This document shows positions 1 to 6,585 of a stretch of DNA of 13,109 nucleotides, one piece after another. The stretch lies in the NCBI GenBank assembly GCA_021828245.1, contig JAKASC010000041.1:1-13109 (forward strand). Direction: 5' to 3'. This DNA is from Acidobacteriota bacterium (GTDB lineage Bacteria > Acidobacteriota > Terriglobia > UBA7540). A program made the translations under genes and the position numbers. The notes beneath the pieces were generated by a model. That model was given only the letters and a program-made list of their open reading frames with translations, searched no databases and was not told the origin of the DNA. Position 1 is the first letter of the stretch. Each line of letters opens with the position of its first letter.

Positions 1-192
1 TCGGCCGTCGGCTGCGCAGCCTCCAGAAATCGCCGGGCGTGGTTCAAAGATTCTTTCTCATGCCCGATCCTCAGTATCCGGCCCTGTAGCTCGGTTATGT
101 CTACATACTTCTGGACTGATTAGTAAGGGTATTGGGGGCTCTTACTGATCTGTTTGATCGGATCGCCGCGGCTTGGAGCACGTGCGCATTCG

Positions 193-200
193 AAGGAGGT
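193..200 (+). promoter_or_regulatory. Shine-Dalgarno site of the VOC relic
   Basis: AAGGAGGT is a near-perfect anti-16S complement, one base before ATG 202 and seven before ATG 208. It supports the reading that a translated gene once began here, although the frame is now broken after seven codons. Confidence 0.6.
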
Positions 201-207
201 CATGAAC

Positions 208-324
208 ATGAACAAGGTGAGGGTTCGATAGATTGCCAACGAGCTTGACCCGGCCGTGAAGTTTTATGTGATCTACCTTGGTTTTCAGGTTCCTCGTCAA
301 AAGACGTTACGAGCGGCGGAATAA
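208..324 (+). pseudogene. VOC/glyoxalase-family gene relic (N-terminal piece with internal stop)
   Basis: A strong ribosome-binding site (AAGGAGGT, 193-200) precedes ATG codons at 202 and 208; the second has the better spacing of 7 bases. The frame reads MNKVRVR, then TAG at 229-231, then IANELDPAVKFYVIYLGFQV and ten further codons before TAA at 322-324. The piece after the stop matches the first beta-alpha unit of vicinal-oxygen-chelate proteins of the bleomycin-resistance/glyoxalase type, which typically run like VRYIVNDVDAAIDFYTKHLGF. The TAG sits where that family usually has a tyrosine, so a single TAC/TAT to TAG change would explain it. The rest of a normal domain (about 120 residues) is missing before the convergent MFS gene. 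It is therefore a truncated, stopped relic. The family assignment rests on pattern recognition over about 25 residues. Confidence 0.6.
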
Positions 325-360
325 TTCCTTTCAACAACGCCATCACGTGTTTCTCCGTTT

Positions 361-1659
361 TTATTTTAGAGTTCGCGAGCCAGACACGACTGGGGAGGAG
401 CTCAACAGGAACGTCAGACTCGATCCCAGCAGAAAACAGATGCCCATCAGGTCAAAGCCTTCTACAAAATTATGAGTTCGCTGGTCGAAGTATCCTACCC
501 ACAATGGACCGAAGTATCCGCCCAGGTTGCCCACACCGGTGATCAGGCCCATCGCTCCGCCGAGGATCTCCTGGGGGAGCGTTTCCGTAGCGACGGCCCA
601 AAAGGGTCCCAGCGCCACATAGGGGCCGCCCGCGGCGAAGCAGAGAAAAATGTAGGCGATCAGCTCGGAATGCCGGCTGGTCCACGCAGCAAGCAAAAGG
701 AAAAGGCCTGCCGACCCGACAGCAGCCGCCACATGGCCGCGCCGTTCACCTACCAGGTCCGAGTGCCACGAATTCAGCACCATCATGATTCCTGTGACGA
801 CGAAAGGCACCGCCATCAGGATGCCGACAACGAAATCTCCCAGCTTCCGCGCACTTTCAAGCGCCGTTGGCAACCAAAACAGATAACCCGTTGCCCCAAC
901 GGAAAACAGGAAGTACATGGCTACCATAACCAGGATTTGGGGTTCGATAAGAGCTTTGAAATAACGCTCGGACTTTGGGGTTTGAAATTCGGCCCGCTCT
1001 TCGGCCAAACGTTCTTGGAGTTCGTTCCGTTCCTCGAGGGAGAGCCAAGCGGCGGTGCCCGGACGGTCATCGATCATCGGAAGCCAGACCCCAAGCCAAA
1101 GTAGCGGGAAAAACCCCTCCGCAATCAGCATCAGTCGCCAGTTCCAGCGGCTCAGAATCCATCCCGATAGTGGCGACGCGAGAATGACGGACAACGGAAT
1201 GCAAAGCATGAACCAGGCGTTGGCGCGAGCACGCTCAGTGCGCGGAAACCAGTTTGCCAGCAAGATCAGCGTGGAAGGCCACACCCCACCTTCGGCGACT
1301 CCTAAGAGGAATCGCATCATCCAAAGCTGACGCCACGAATTGACCAGCCCGCAACCGATGGCACACAGGCCCCACGAAATCAATAGCAGGCTGATTATCC
1401 GTTTGGCACTCCAACGGCTCGCCAGGTGTCCTGCGGGAACCTGCAGAAGTAAGTACCCCCAAAAGAAAATTCCGGCCACGTCGCCTGCTTCCTGAGGCGT
1501 CATGTGAAATGAGCGGGCTATCGAAGGTAGCGCCATCGAGATGTTCGTCCGGTCTATAAAAGCGATGGTGTACATGACGAGGGCTACAGGAATAATTCGT
1601 AGCCATCGCCCCGGAGCTCTGAGTGGATGCCACGAGGAGCGGGCGTGAGTAGGACTCAT
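361..1659 (-). CDS. MFS transporter, anion:cation symporter (ACS) type
   Basis: This is a 432-residue inner-membrane permease. Members of the ACS family carry hexuronates, galactonate, glucarate, phthalate and related organic anions with a cation. Residues 22-44 (IIPVALVMYTIAFIDRTNIS and on) carry the DRxN signature at the end of TM1. RFLLGVAEGGVWPS (116-129) is the TM4 signature, and RWNWRLMLIAEG follows at 171-182. A cytoplasmic loop of about 40 residues (197-238) separates the two six-helix halves. SDLVGERRGH (300-309) is the second-half copy of MFS motif A. The frame is open back to an ATG at 1740 (459 residues), but the extra 27 residues are not membrane-like, have less coding-like codons and span a GGCCAC/GTGGCC inverted repeat (1717-1734). 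I therefore prefer the ATG at 1659. Neither start has a clear Shine-Dalgarno. It lies downstream of, and co-directional with, the DHDPS-family gene, which suggests uptake of that enzyme's precursor. The substrate cannot be determined. Confidence 0.88.
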   Translation of the reverse strand: MSPTHARSSWHPLRAPGRWLRIIPVALVMYTIAFIDRTNISMALPSIARSFHMTPQEAGDVAGIFFWGYLLLQVPAGHLASRWSAKRIISLLLISWGLCAIGCGLVNSWRQLWMMRFLLGVAEGGVWPSTLILLANWFPRTERARANAWFMLCIPLSVILASPLSGWILSRWNWRLMLIAEGFFPLLWLGVWLPMIDDRPGTAAWLSLEERNELQERLAEERAEFQTPKSERYFKALIEPQILVMVAMYFLFSVGATGYLFWLPTALESARKLGDFVVGILMAVPFVVTGIMMVLNSWHSDLVGERRGHVAAAVGSAGLFLLLAAWTSRHSELIAYIFLCFAAGGPYVALGPFWAVATETLPQEILGGAMGLITGVGNLGGYFGPLWVGYFDQRTHNFVEGFDLMGICFLLGSSLTFLLSSSPVVSGSRTLK

Positions 1660-1767
1660 ACGAACGCAATCAGGAGGAAGAAGACAGGCGCTTGGACCAA
1701 TTCGGTCTTTGGTAACGGCCACTGTAAGGTGGCCACGCATGACGGCGCTGCGTTAGCGACGGCGAAC

Positions 1768-1784
1768 AGCCGCTTTGAGCGGCT
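1768..1784. other. Perfect 7-bp hairpin between the DHDPS-family gene and the MFS gene
   Basis: AGCCGCT, a 3-base loop, then AGCGGCT. No T-run follows on either strand, so it is not a standard intrinsic terminator. It could stabilise or segment a shared transcript. Confidence 0.45.
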
Positions 1785-1792
1785 CACAACCT

Positions 1793-1807
1793 AAAGCCCC
1801 CGGCTTT
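1793..1807 (-). terminator. Short hairpin just after the DHDPS-family gene, possible weak terminator
   Basis: On the minus strand, AAAGCC-GGG-GGCTTT forms a perfect 6-bp stem 12 bases past the stop codon of the upstream gene. It ends in only three T residues. With the second hairpin at 1768-1784 it may attenuate transcription before the MFS gene. No experimental or strong sequence support is visible. Confidence 0.35.
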
Positions 1808-1819
1808 GCTGGGCGATAT

Positions 1820-2731
1820 TTACTTCCTAATCTCCGTCATTTCCACGGTAGCAATTCCCGCTTCTCGCAAAGCTTGGGTGACGCGAGCGCGGTCGGCCGG
1901 GCTGGCAGGACGTTGCGGATGGCGAGGCAGCCCCGCTTGGCGACCCTGAAGTTCCAGGGCGTATTTAATGCGTGCATGGAACCCTTGCGTTCCTTCCAAC
2001 GCCTGCCACACCACCAGCAGCTTGTGGTGGAACTCCAATGCGTGCGCCAAATCCCCTCGCTGCACGGCCTGATACAGGCCCACGGATTCCTTGGGCAGCA
2101 CGGTAACAATGGCGGCTACCGCGCCCGGTGCCCCCAACACGAAGGAAGGAAGGAGCAAATCATCCACGGCGCTGAGGATTGGGATCTTCTTGCCAAAGCG
2201 ATAGAGCAAATCCGCCAAGAGGTGCAGGTTGGCGCCACTTTGTTTAATGCCGTCGACAGCACCGGCGTCGATCAATTGGGCGATGGCTTCCGCATTGACT
2301 TGCGCCCAGGGAATGACGTTGTAGAGAATCACGGGCAGGTCGGCAGCCTCGCGAATCCGCGAATAGTATTCCACAAAACCCTGGGCATCCGGCTGGAACA
2401 GGTAATGAGGAGGGGTCACCTGCAAAGCCTTGACCCCCGCCTTCTTCGCGGCCAGCCCCATAACAGTGGCCTCGTCCGTGGTGTCGGGAATCAGTCCACC
2501 GATGACGGGGACGCGGCCGCGTGTGTGTTTGACCGCGATTGAGGCGATCTCAAAGATCTCGTCGGGAGAAAGGCCCGCTCCTTCACCGGTGCTGCCGGTC
2601 ACACAGATTCCCTCCGCCCCGCAGGCGATGTGAAAATCGATTTCCGCCTCGAGAGCCTTTGCCCAGACCTTGCCCGATTCCTGAAAAGGCGTGGTGAGCG
2701 GTGGTATGATTCCTTTAAGCCATGTAAGCAT
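1820..2731 (-). CDS. Dihydrodipicolinate synthase / N-acetylneuraminate lyase family protein
   Basis: This is a 303-residue cytoplasmic TIM-barrel enzyme of the class I aldolase superfamily, close to the usual length of about 290-300. The visible active site is GSTGE at 46-50 (binds the keto-acid carboxylate), Tyr137 in VILYNVIPW, and the Schiff-base Lys163 in DGIKQSG. The superfamily cleaves, condenses or dehydrates 2-keto acids: DapA, sialate lyase, 2-keto-3-deoxygluconate aldolase, deoxyglucarate dehydratase. The neighbours (IclR regulator, ACS-type permease, esterase) favour sugar-acid catabolism over lysine synthesis, but this is inference. The ATG at 2731 is supported by AGGAG at 2740-2744 with 8-base spacing. 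That ribosome-binding site overlaps the stop codon of an iclR-tail relic just upstream. The name dapA is not justified, so no symbol is given. Confidence 0.9.
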   Translation of the reverse strand: MLTWLKGIIPPLTTPFQESGKVWAKALEAEIDFHIACGAEGICVTGSTGEGAGLSPDEIFEIASIAVKHTRGRVPVIGGLIPDTTDEATVMGLAAKKAGVKALQVTPPHYLFQPDAQGFVEYYSRIREAADLPVILYNVIPWAQVNAEAIAQLIDAGAVDGIKQSGANLHLLADLLYRFGKKIPILSAVDDLLLPSFVLGAPGAVAAIVTVLPKESVGLYQAVQRGDLAHALEFHHKLLVVWQALEGTQGFHARIKYALELQGRQAGLPRHPQRPASPADRARVTQALREAGIATVEMTEIRK

Positions 2732-2739
2732 GTATCTAA

Positions 2740-2744
2740 CTCCT
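2740..2744 (-). promoter_or_regulatory. Ribosome-binding site of the DHDPS-family gene, merged with a relic stop codon
   Basis: On the minus strand the order is TCG-TAG-GAG, then eight bases, then ATG. TAGGAG serves both as the stop codon of the iclR-tail relic and as the Shine-Dalgarno. This is a typical arrangement for translational coupling, and the same arrangement is preserved at 5434-5450. Confidence 0.6.
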
Positions 2745-2817
2745 ACGATATTTCGCGCAGAGCGGAACTCGGCGCATTACAGTGAGGTGGCTTGACGCCG
2801 CTTCTTTCTTCCCTGCC
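2743..2817 (-). pseudogene. Relic of an iclR-type gene: last 24 codons and stop
   Basis: On the minus strand this reads GREERSGVKPPHCNAPSSAL then REIS and TAG. It aligns without gaps to the C-terminus of the intact IclR protein at 5448-6356 (GREERDGVKLAHPNAPSSAL, RELS). The reading frame, stop codon and following RBS are the same. Upstream of 2817 I cannot follow the similarity, so only the tail of the former gene is left. It sits directly before the DHDPS-family gene, which implies that an iclR gene was once translationally coupled to that enzyme. Confidence 0.65.
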
Positions 2818-2989
2818 GGCGATGCCCACTGGAACCTCAACTTCAACGCCATTTGGATGCCGCGCGCGGCAGGCGCTGCTGACTACGTCGGCTTATCCGG
2901 TTGCTGGTTTTCACCGAGTTCTCCCCTGAACGCCTGCTTCCTCCCGCAGAGTACACCCCCGAACTGACGCGAAGAGCCGCTCGCCCAGC

Positions 2990-4558
2990 TTAGGGAGCCT
3001 CGCTTCGCTGTTTGGCAAACCACGCAACCCACCAGTCCAATCGGCGCCTGTCCGGCTCTTGCCTAGCCTCAATCCTGGTCCCAAGATCCATGACCTCTTG
3101 GTCTTTTTCATTGTATGCAGGCCAATGGGGCAGACCCCTCCCATTTGGATTACCCATTCTTGCGAAGTTAACCCAGTAGGACATCATTGTTCGCGAAAGT
3201 CTTCGGTCAGCCTCGGTCCATGCCCAGTTTGGGTGGAGGTTCATCGAGTCGAATACATAGAAAACCTCCGCAGCATGAAAAGCCCCATGGAAAGCTCCGT
3301 GGTACGAGGCAGCTGGCACGGGCGGCCCGTGACTGAAAAGATATAGATACGCCTTGGCCTTCCCCGTTTCGGTCTGCAATTGCACCCAGTCCCGCATGGG
3401 GGCGGCGAAGAACCAATCGGTAAGGCTTGCAACTTCTGACCGAGTAGCTTGTTGCTCAGAGTTGGCTGGATAAAGCTTAAGGTAGGCACCAGCCTGACTT
3501 CCGAAACGGCGTCGCGCCTGCTCAACGAACGCTTGCGGGGGGCAGATGGGGTAGAGCTGAAGAGCGACTTGACCATCATCTGCATTTGAACCGACCAGTA
3601 AAGGAACATTGTGTTGTTTTCCCTTAGCAAAGATGTTGTAAGGGGCCGCGGGCAGGAACGAGCCGTCGATGTATGGCCAGAATGTGGCCAGCAACCCGCC
3701 GTTCTTCCGGACGAACGCCTCGCTCAGTTTGCACATCTGCTCCGGGGGTATCGCGCGTAAGTCCACCAGGGACCGCGCTCCTGCGAACTGGGCAAACTCC
3801 CGTGCTTGTTGTTCCGCCCCAGCCAGCGTAAGGGGGACTAAGGGACCAGTAAGAGCGGAGCCGCTTTCCCCAATCGCGCGCTGAAACAAACCCTTTGCAA
3901 GCGGGGACGCCATTAAATAGCTCACGGCGAGGGAGCCCGCCGATTCACCAAAGATCGTCACTCGCTTGGGGTTGCCACCGAATGCTGCGAGATGTTTATG
4001 CACCCCTTTAAGCGCCGCAATCATGTCGAGCAATCCATAGTCGCCCGACGTTTCGGTCCCTGCTGAAGTCGTGAGTTGTGGATACGCGAAAAATCCGAAA
4101 ACACCCAGGCGATAGTTAAAGCTGACGACAACCACGCCCATGCGGGCCAGTGCATGTCCATTGGTGAGGGGTAATGAACTTGATCTTTCATAGAACCCCC
4201 CGCCATAAATCCAAACCATCACCGGCAGCCGCTGGTGGGCGGCGTTGGCCGGCGTCCAGACGTTCAAGTAAAGACAGTTCTCACTCATCTCCTCGCGCGT
4301 CCCGCGACCAAAGGGCGTCGACATGGAATAGTAGGGTTGCATGCATTCGGGTCCGAATTTGTCCGCCTTGCGCACTCCGCTCCAGTGAGCCGGCGGCTGC
4401 GGGGAGCGCCAGCGTAAATTCCCGACGGGCGGGGCGGCAAAAGGAATGCCCTTGAAGATGCGAACCCCGTCCGGCAAGCGCAAGGCGCTCGAAACAAGAC
4501 CGCTGTCTAGCCGGACGATATCGCTCGCCGCCACGAGCGAGGGCACGAGGCTAAGCAC
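2990..4558 (-). CDS. Type-B carboxylesterase (COesterase family, para-nitrobenzyl-esterase-like), exported
   Basis: This alpha/beta-hydrolase of 522 residues from the GTG at 4558 is normal in length for the family and hydrolyses carboxylic esters. Visible elements are the oxyanion-hole YGGGF (118-122), the nucleophile elbow GESAGS with Ser206, the acidic residue in SNADDG (Asp328 is the likely triad acid, where many relatives have Glu), and the triad His428 in FHAAEVFYVF. GAFH is doubled just before this histidine (422-428). From GTG the protein begins MLSLVPSLVAASD, which is only the second half of a signal peptide. The frame continues upstream with a hydrophobic run (GITLLIGVLVL) and a basic stretch (RRHQRNICR) but no ATG, GTG or TTG before an in-frame TAG at 4658-4660. 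Either the start codon has been lost or the signal is truncated. The flanks are relic DNA on both sides. The natural substrate is unknown. Confidence 0.88.
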   Translation of the reverse strand: MLSLVPSLVAASDIVRLDSGLVSSALRLPDGVRIFKGIPFAAPPVGNLRWRSPQPPAHWSGVRKADKFGPECMQPYYSMSTPFGRGTREEMSENCLYLNVWTPANAAHQRLPVMVWIYGGGFYERSSSLPLTNGHALARMGVVVVSFNYRLGVFGFFAYPQLTTSAGTETSGDYGLLDMIAALKGVHKHLAAFGGNPKRVTIFGESAGSLAVSYLMASPLAKGLFQRAIGESGSALTGPLVPLTLAGAEQQAREFAQFAGARSLVDLRAIPPEQMCKLSEAFVRKNGGLLATFWPYIDGSFLPAAPYNIFAKGKQHNVPLLVGSNADDGQVALQLYPICPPQAFVEQARRRFGSQAGAYLKLYPANSEQQATRSEVASLTDWFFAAPMRDWVQLQTETGKAKAYLYLFSHGPPVPAASYHGAFHGAFHAAEVFYVFDSMNLHPNWAWTEADRRLSRTMMSYWVNFARMGNPNGRGLPHWPAYNEKDQEVMDLGTRIEARQEPDRRRLDWWVAWFAKQRSEAP

Positions 4559-4657
4559 TAAAACACCTATCAGCAGCGTAATTCCACTGGACGTAAAGGC
4601 ACGGCAGATATTCCGCTGGTGTCGTCTGCTGATCGACTTGCCAGTAAGGCATGGACT

Positions 4658-4987
4658 CTACTCCGCGACAGGAGGACGGACAAGGCCGAGGCCCCTTAAA
4701 CCGCGCGCCAACTCCCGTGATGCGAGCTGCTCCTGGAACGTTGAGTCCGGCCCAGTGAGAATCCACACTCCCTGCCTGGGCTCAAGGCCTCGCAACATGC
4801 CGTGGGAAGTCGTCTTTGCCCAACCGGGGCTGTTCGAGATGGACCGCGCTGCCGACCTGCCGGTCGAAGCAGACGCCGCTATTGCGGGACCTGCGGAAAG
4901 GAATCTTTTCCGGCTTATTCGACTCACAACGGTTTCCAAGCCTGACAGCCGGTAGGTGATTGGTGAAATTCTTGTCCCATTGCGCCC
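4658..4987 (-). pseudogene. Unidentified gene relic
   Basis: The frame that carries the GMC remnant stays open to a TAG at 4658-4660. Its last part reads like real protein: LEPRQGVWILTGPDSTFQEQ (about 4720-4779), then a helix-like LASRELARGLRGLGL. An ELARGLRGLGL-type helix recalls the small N-terminal domains found in front of several glycosidases, but this is weak. The preceding 60 residues, rich in Ser, Arg and Ala, look like non-coding or frame-shifted sequence. I call it decayed coding DNA of unknown origin. Confidence 0.3.
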
Positions 4988-5242
4988 AGGGATGCCGTAA
5001 GCATCCACTACGTTCGGATCAGTTTCAACATCATTGTCCCACCGTGGCAAGCACTCGCCAAATCTACCCAACAATGGCGTCCCCAAACGTTGGTTCGCCC
5101 GCCTGTGATGCGCACTCGTCCCCGCCAGTTGAACGGCATACCGGGAGAGGTCGCCTAGGGCTCATCCAATCGGCCACCTTTTGCAAGTCCATCCCCCAGA
5201 AGCCCCTGAACCAGCAACAAGCACGTCATAATTGCTCGGCAT
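4988..5242 (-). pseudogene. GMC oxidoreductase relic, internally deleted and frameshifted
   Basis: Three separate signature pieces of an FAD-dependent GMC oxidoreductase lie in order within 255 bases. The N-terminal FAD-binding start MPSNYDVLVAGSGASGGW begins at 5242 (GxGxxG). FNWRGRVRITGGRTNVWGR lies in another frame from 5139. FGECLPRWDNDVETDPNVVD, ending AYGIP, lies back in the first frame up to 4988. In intact relatives the first two are about 80-100 residues apart and the last lies hundreds of residues downstream. Most of the gene has therefore been deleted, and a TGA at 5162-5164 interrupts the frame. No function remains. Confidence 0.6.
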
Positions 5243-5350
5243 CCCACTTGCTTCATTACGACCGGATGGCACTACCAAATAAGAGTAAGTGCCAATCTCG
5301 GTGATCGGATAAGGGTTAATCGGGTTGATCTTCAGGGGTGCCTCTTCTTG

Positions 5351-5434
5351 CTTGGAATAGGTGTAGTCCGCAAGCAGCGACAAGCCGTAGGAATAACGCT
5401 TCGTGAAGGTCACCTGCCGAGCGTCATAGAGCCC
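5351..5434 (-). pseudogene. TonB-dependent receptor relic (barrel fragment)
   Basis: The minus strand encodes HGLYDARQVTFTKRYSYGLS then LLADYTYSK. This matches the barrel motif of Oar-type receptors and is mirrored in the intact receptor here (YYNALQVTATKRTSHGLMLV then GTYTWSK, about 9594-9671). The fragment starts exactly where repeat copy B ends. It runs in an open frame into the GMC relic, through about 35 residues I cannot assign (5243-5350). No plug, signal peptide or C-terminal strand is present. Confidence 0.6.
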
Positions 5435-5522
5435 ATGAATCTAGCTCCTACGAAAGTTCGCGCAGTGCGGAACTCGGCGCGTTAGGGTGAGCCAGCTTGA
5501 CGCCGTCTCTTTCTTCCCTACC
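5434..5522 (-). repeat. 89-bp direct repeat, copy B (iclR tail + RBS + ATG)
   Basis: This partner of copy A at 2729-2817 holds the final 24 codons of the intact IclR gene, the TAG stop (5448-5450) overlapping GGAG, and an ATG (5434-5436) at the same spacing. Here the ATG opens only a dead eight-codon frame (MGSMTLGR, then stop), because receptor debris follows immediately. Confidence 0.75.
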
Positions 5523-6356
5523 GGCCTTGGCGGGCGCGAGCCTCGGTTCTACATTAGACTTCATTACGGTCGAGGCTGTCTTCCCTAGCGATACAGCAAT
5601 TACCCCCGCCGTTTCCACCACCAGCGGCGCCAGTTCCGGGATTCTGTTTCTGCTGAATCGGCTGGCTGGCCCTGAGACGCTGATCGCTACTCGTTCGCCG
5701 CTCACCTCGCCCACGGGGGCCCCAATGCAGTGCACACCTTCTTCGTTCTCTTCCAAATCTACCGAGAAGCCTTGCCTCCGAACTTCTTCCACCTCCTCTT
5801 CCAGCCTGCTGAGGGCAGTCACGGTTCGAGGAGTACGCGCTCGGAGTCCCACTTTGGCCAGCACGTCACGCACCTCTTCATTCGACAGGAGAGCCAGGAG
5901 CGCCTTTCCGATTCCCGTGCAGTACAACGGCGCCAGTCGTCCTTCGTCTCCCCGCGTATGAAGCATCAGAGGCGATTCCAAGGCTCTGACGACTAAGACT
6001 TCCGTATTCGTCAGAACTCCCAACTTCACTGTCTCTTGCGTTTTCTCGCGTAATCCAAGGAGATGGGGCAAGGCATGAGTCAACAAATCGTTCCCGCGCG
6101 AGTAGAGTGTTCCCAGCTCATACAACTTCCGTCCCAAACGGTAATGCTTACTCACCGAATCCTGGGAAACGAAGTTGAAACGTTGAAGGGTGCGCAGAAG
6201 GTTGTGCGCCGTGCTCTTGGGAACATCCAAAAGGCGGCTCACGTCGGTGACGTTCAACGCCGGCCTTTCCTGGGTGAAGAGCGAGAGGATGGAAAGCGCC
6301 TTGCCTACCGATCCCACCTCATAGCGTGACTTAATATCTGCAAGACCTTTGTTCAT
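5448..6356 (-). CDS. IclR-family transcriptional regulator
   Basis: This is a 302-residue cytoplasmic DNA-binding protein. An N-terminal winged helix-turn-helix lies at about 14-75, with recognition-helix region NVTDVSRLLDVPKSTAHNLL (35-54). An effector-binding domain follows at about 85-258, with the family landmarks LYCTGIGKALLA (144-155) and a GVHCIGAPV core (208-216). IclR proteins usually end near residue 250-265. This one has an extra tail of about 44 residues (259-302) with no recognisable domain, and the last 24 of these are duplicated in the relic at 2743-2817. The ATG at 6356 follows CCTAA and has no strong Shine-Dalgarno. A 21-bp near-palindrome lies 9 bases upstream and could mediate autoregulation. 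The protein heads the minus-strand catabolic genes and is divergent from the TonB receptor. Family members respond to small organic acids; the effector here is unknown. Confidence 0.9.
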   Translation of the reverse strand: MNKGLADIKSRYEVGSVGKALSILSLFTQERPALNVTDVSRLLDVPKSTAHNLLRTLQRFNFVSQDSVSKHYRLGRKLYELGTLYSRGNDLLTHALPHLLGLREKTQETVKLGVLTNTEVLVVRALESPLMLHTRGDEGRLAPLYCTGIGKALLALLSNEEVRDVLAKVGLRARTPRTVTALSRLEEEVEEVRRQGFSVDLEENEEGVHCIGAPVGEVSGERVAISVSGPASRFSRNRIPELAPLVVETAGVIAVSLGKTASTVMKSNVEPRLAPAKAGREERDGVKLAHPNAPSSALRELS

Positions 6357-6365
6357 TTAGGCTCT

Positions 6366-6386
6366 ACATTCAGTATTACAGAATGT
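6366..6386. promoter_or_regulatory. Candidate IclR operator 1 (21-bp near-palindrome)
   Basis: ACATTC (6366-6371) and GAATGT (6381-6386) are exact inverted repeats, and the inner GTA/TAC pair around a central T also matches. Nine of ten base pairs are symmetric; only the A/A pair at 6372 and 6380 breaks symmetry. It sits 9 bases upstream of the regulator's start codon, a good position for autorepression. Binding by this IclR protein is inferred. Confidence 0.55.
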
Positions 6387-6432
6387 CATACAGTTTTTAC
6401 GAGCCGATTCCAAATGAAGCATACCGCACTAA

Positions 6433-6466
6433 CCCGGGCCGGTCAACGGAATTCCGGCTTCCCGGG
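6433..6466. other. GC-rich imperfect hairpin in the divergent spacer
   Basis: CCCGGGCCGG (6433-6442) can pair with CCGG (6454-6457) and CCCGGG (6461-6466), leaving a 3-base bulge. There is no T-run to make it a clear terminator. It lies between the two candidate operators. Confidence 0.3.
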
Positions 6467-6585
6467 AGTTCCGGAGTCTTCGTCCTGGTTTGGCTATAGC
6501 TCATAAATGCAGGGGGAGCTGATCGTTCTGGATCAAATCGAGACATTCTAGCAGACGGTAGACAGAAAAACAGGAAAAATCCTTC

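Larger units (their letters stand above)
2729..2817 (-). repeat. 89-bp direct repeat, copy A (iclR tail + RBS + ATG)
   Basis: It matches copy B at 5434-5522 in the same orientation, 75 of 89 positions by hand count, with no gaps. It covers 24 sense codons, the stop, an 11-base spacer holding the RBS, and the start codon of the DHDPS-family gene. Similarity fades at both edges. Confidence 0.75.

Noticed and set aside
1..124. Open minus-strand frame running off the left edge (YVDITELQGRILRIGHEKES and on)
   Set aside because: It reads protein-like, but there is no usable start codon after an upstream stop and the family is not recognisable. It could be the relic of a gene that continues outside the window.
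472..1104. 210-residue plus-strand open frame
   Set aside because: It lies entirely antisense to the MFS gene, whose membrane signatures are unmistakable; the product has no recognisable domain.
1775..2542. 255-residue plus-strand open frame
   Set aside because: It is antisense to the DHDPS-family gene, which has intact active-site motifs; a shadow frame of GC-rich coding DNA.
2818..2989. Possible further iclR-relic sequence upstream of repeat copy A
   Set aside because: By eye, similarity to the IclR gene ends at 2817; the remaining 170 bases show no frame or motif I can assign.
4446..4955. 169-residue plus-strand open frame over the esterase start and relics
   Set aside because: Its first part is antisense to the esterase. 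The end reads somewhat protein-like, but the minus-strand relic motifs are stronger and no start signal is present.
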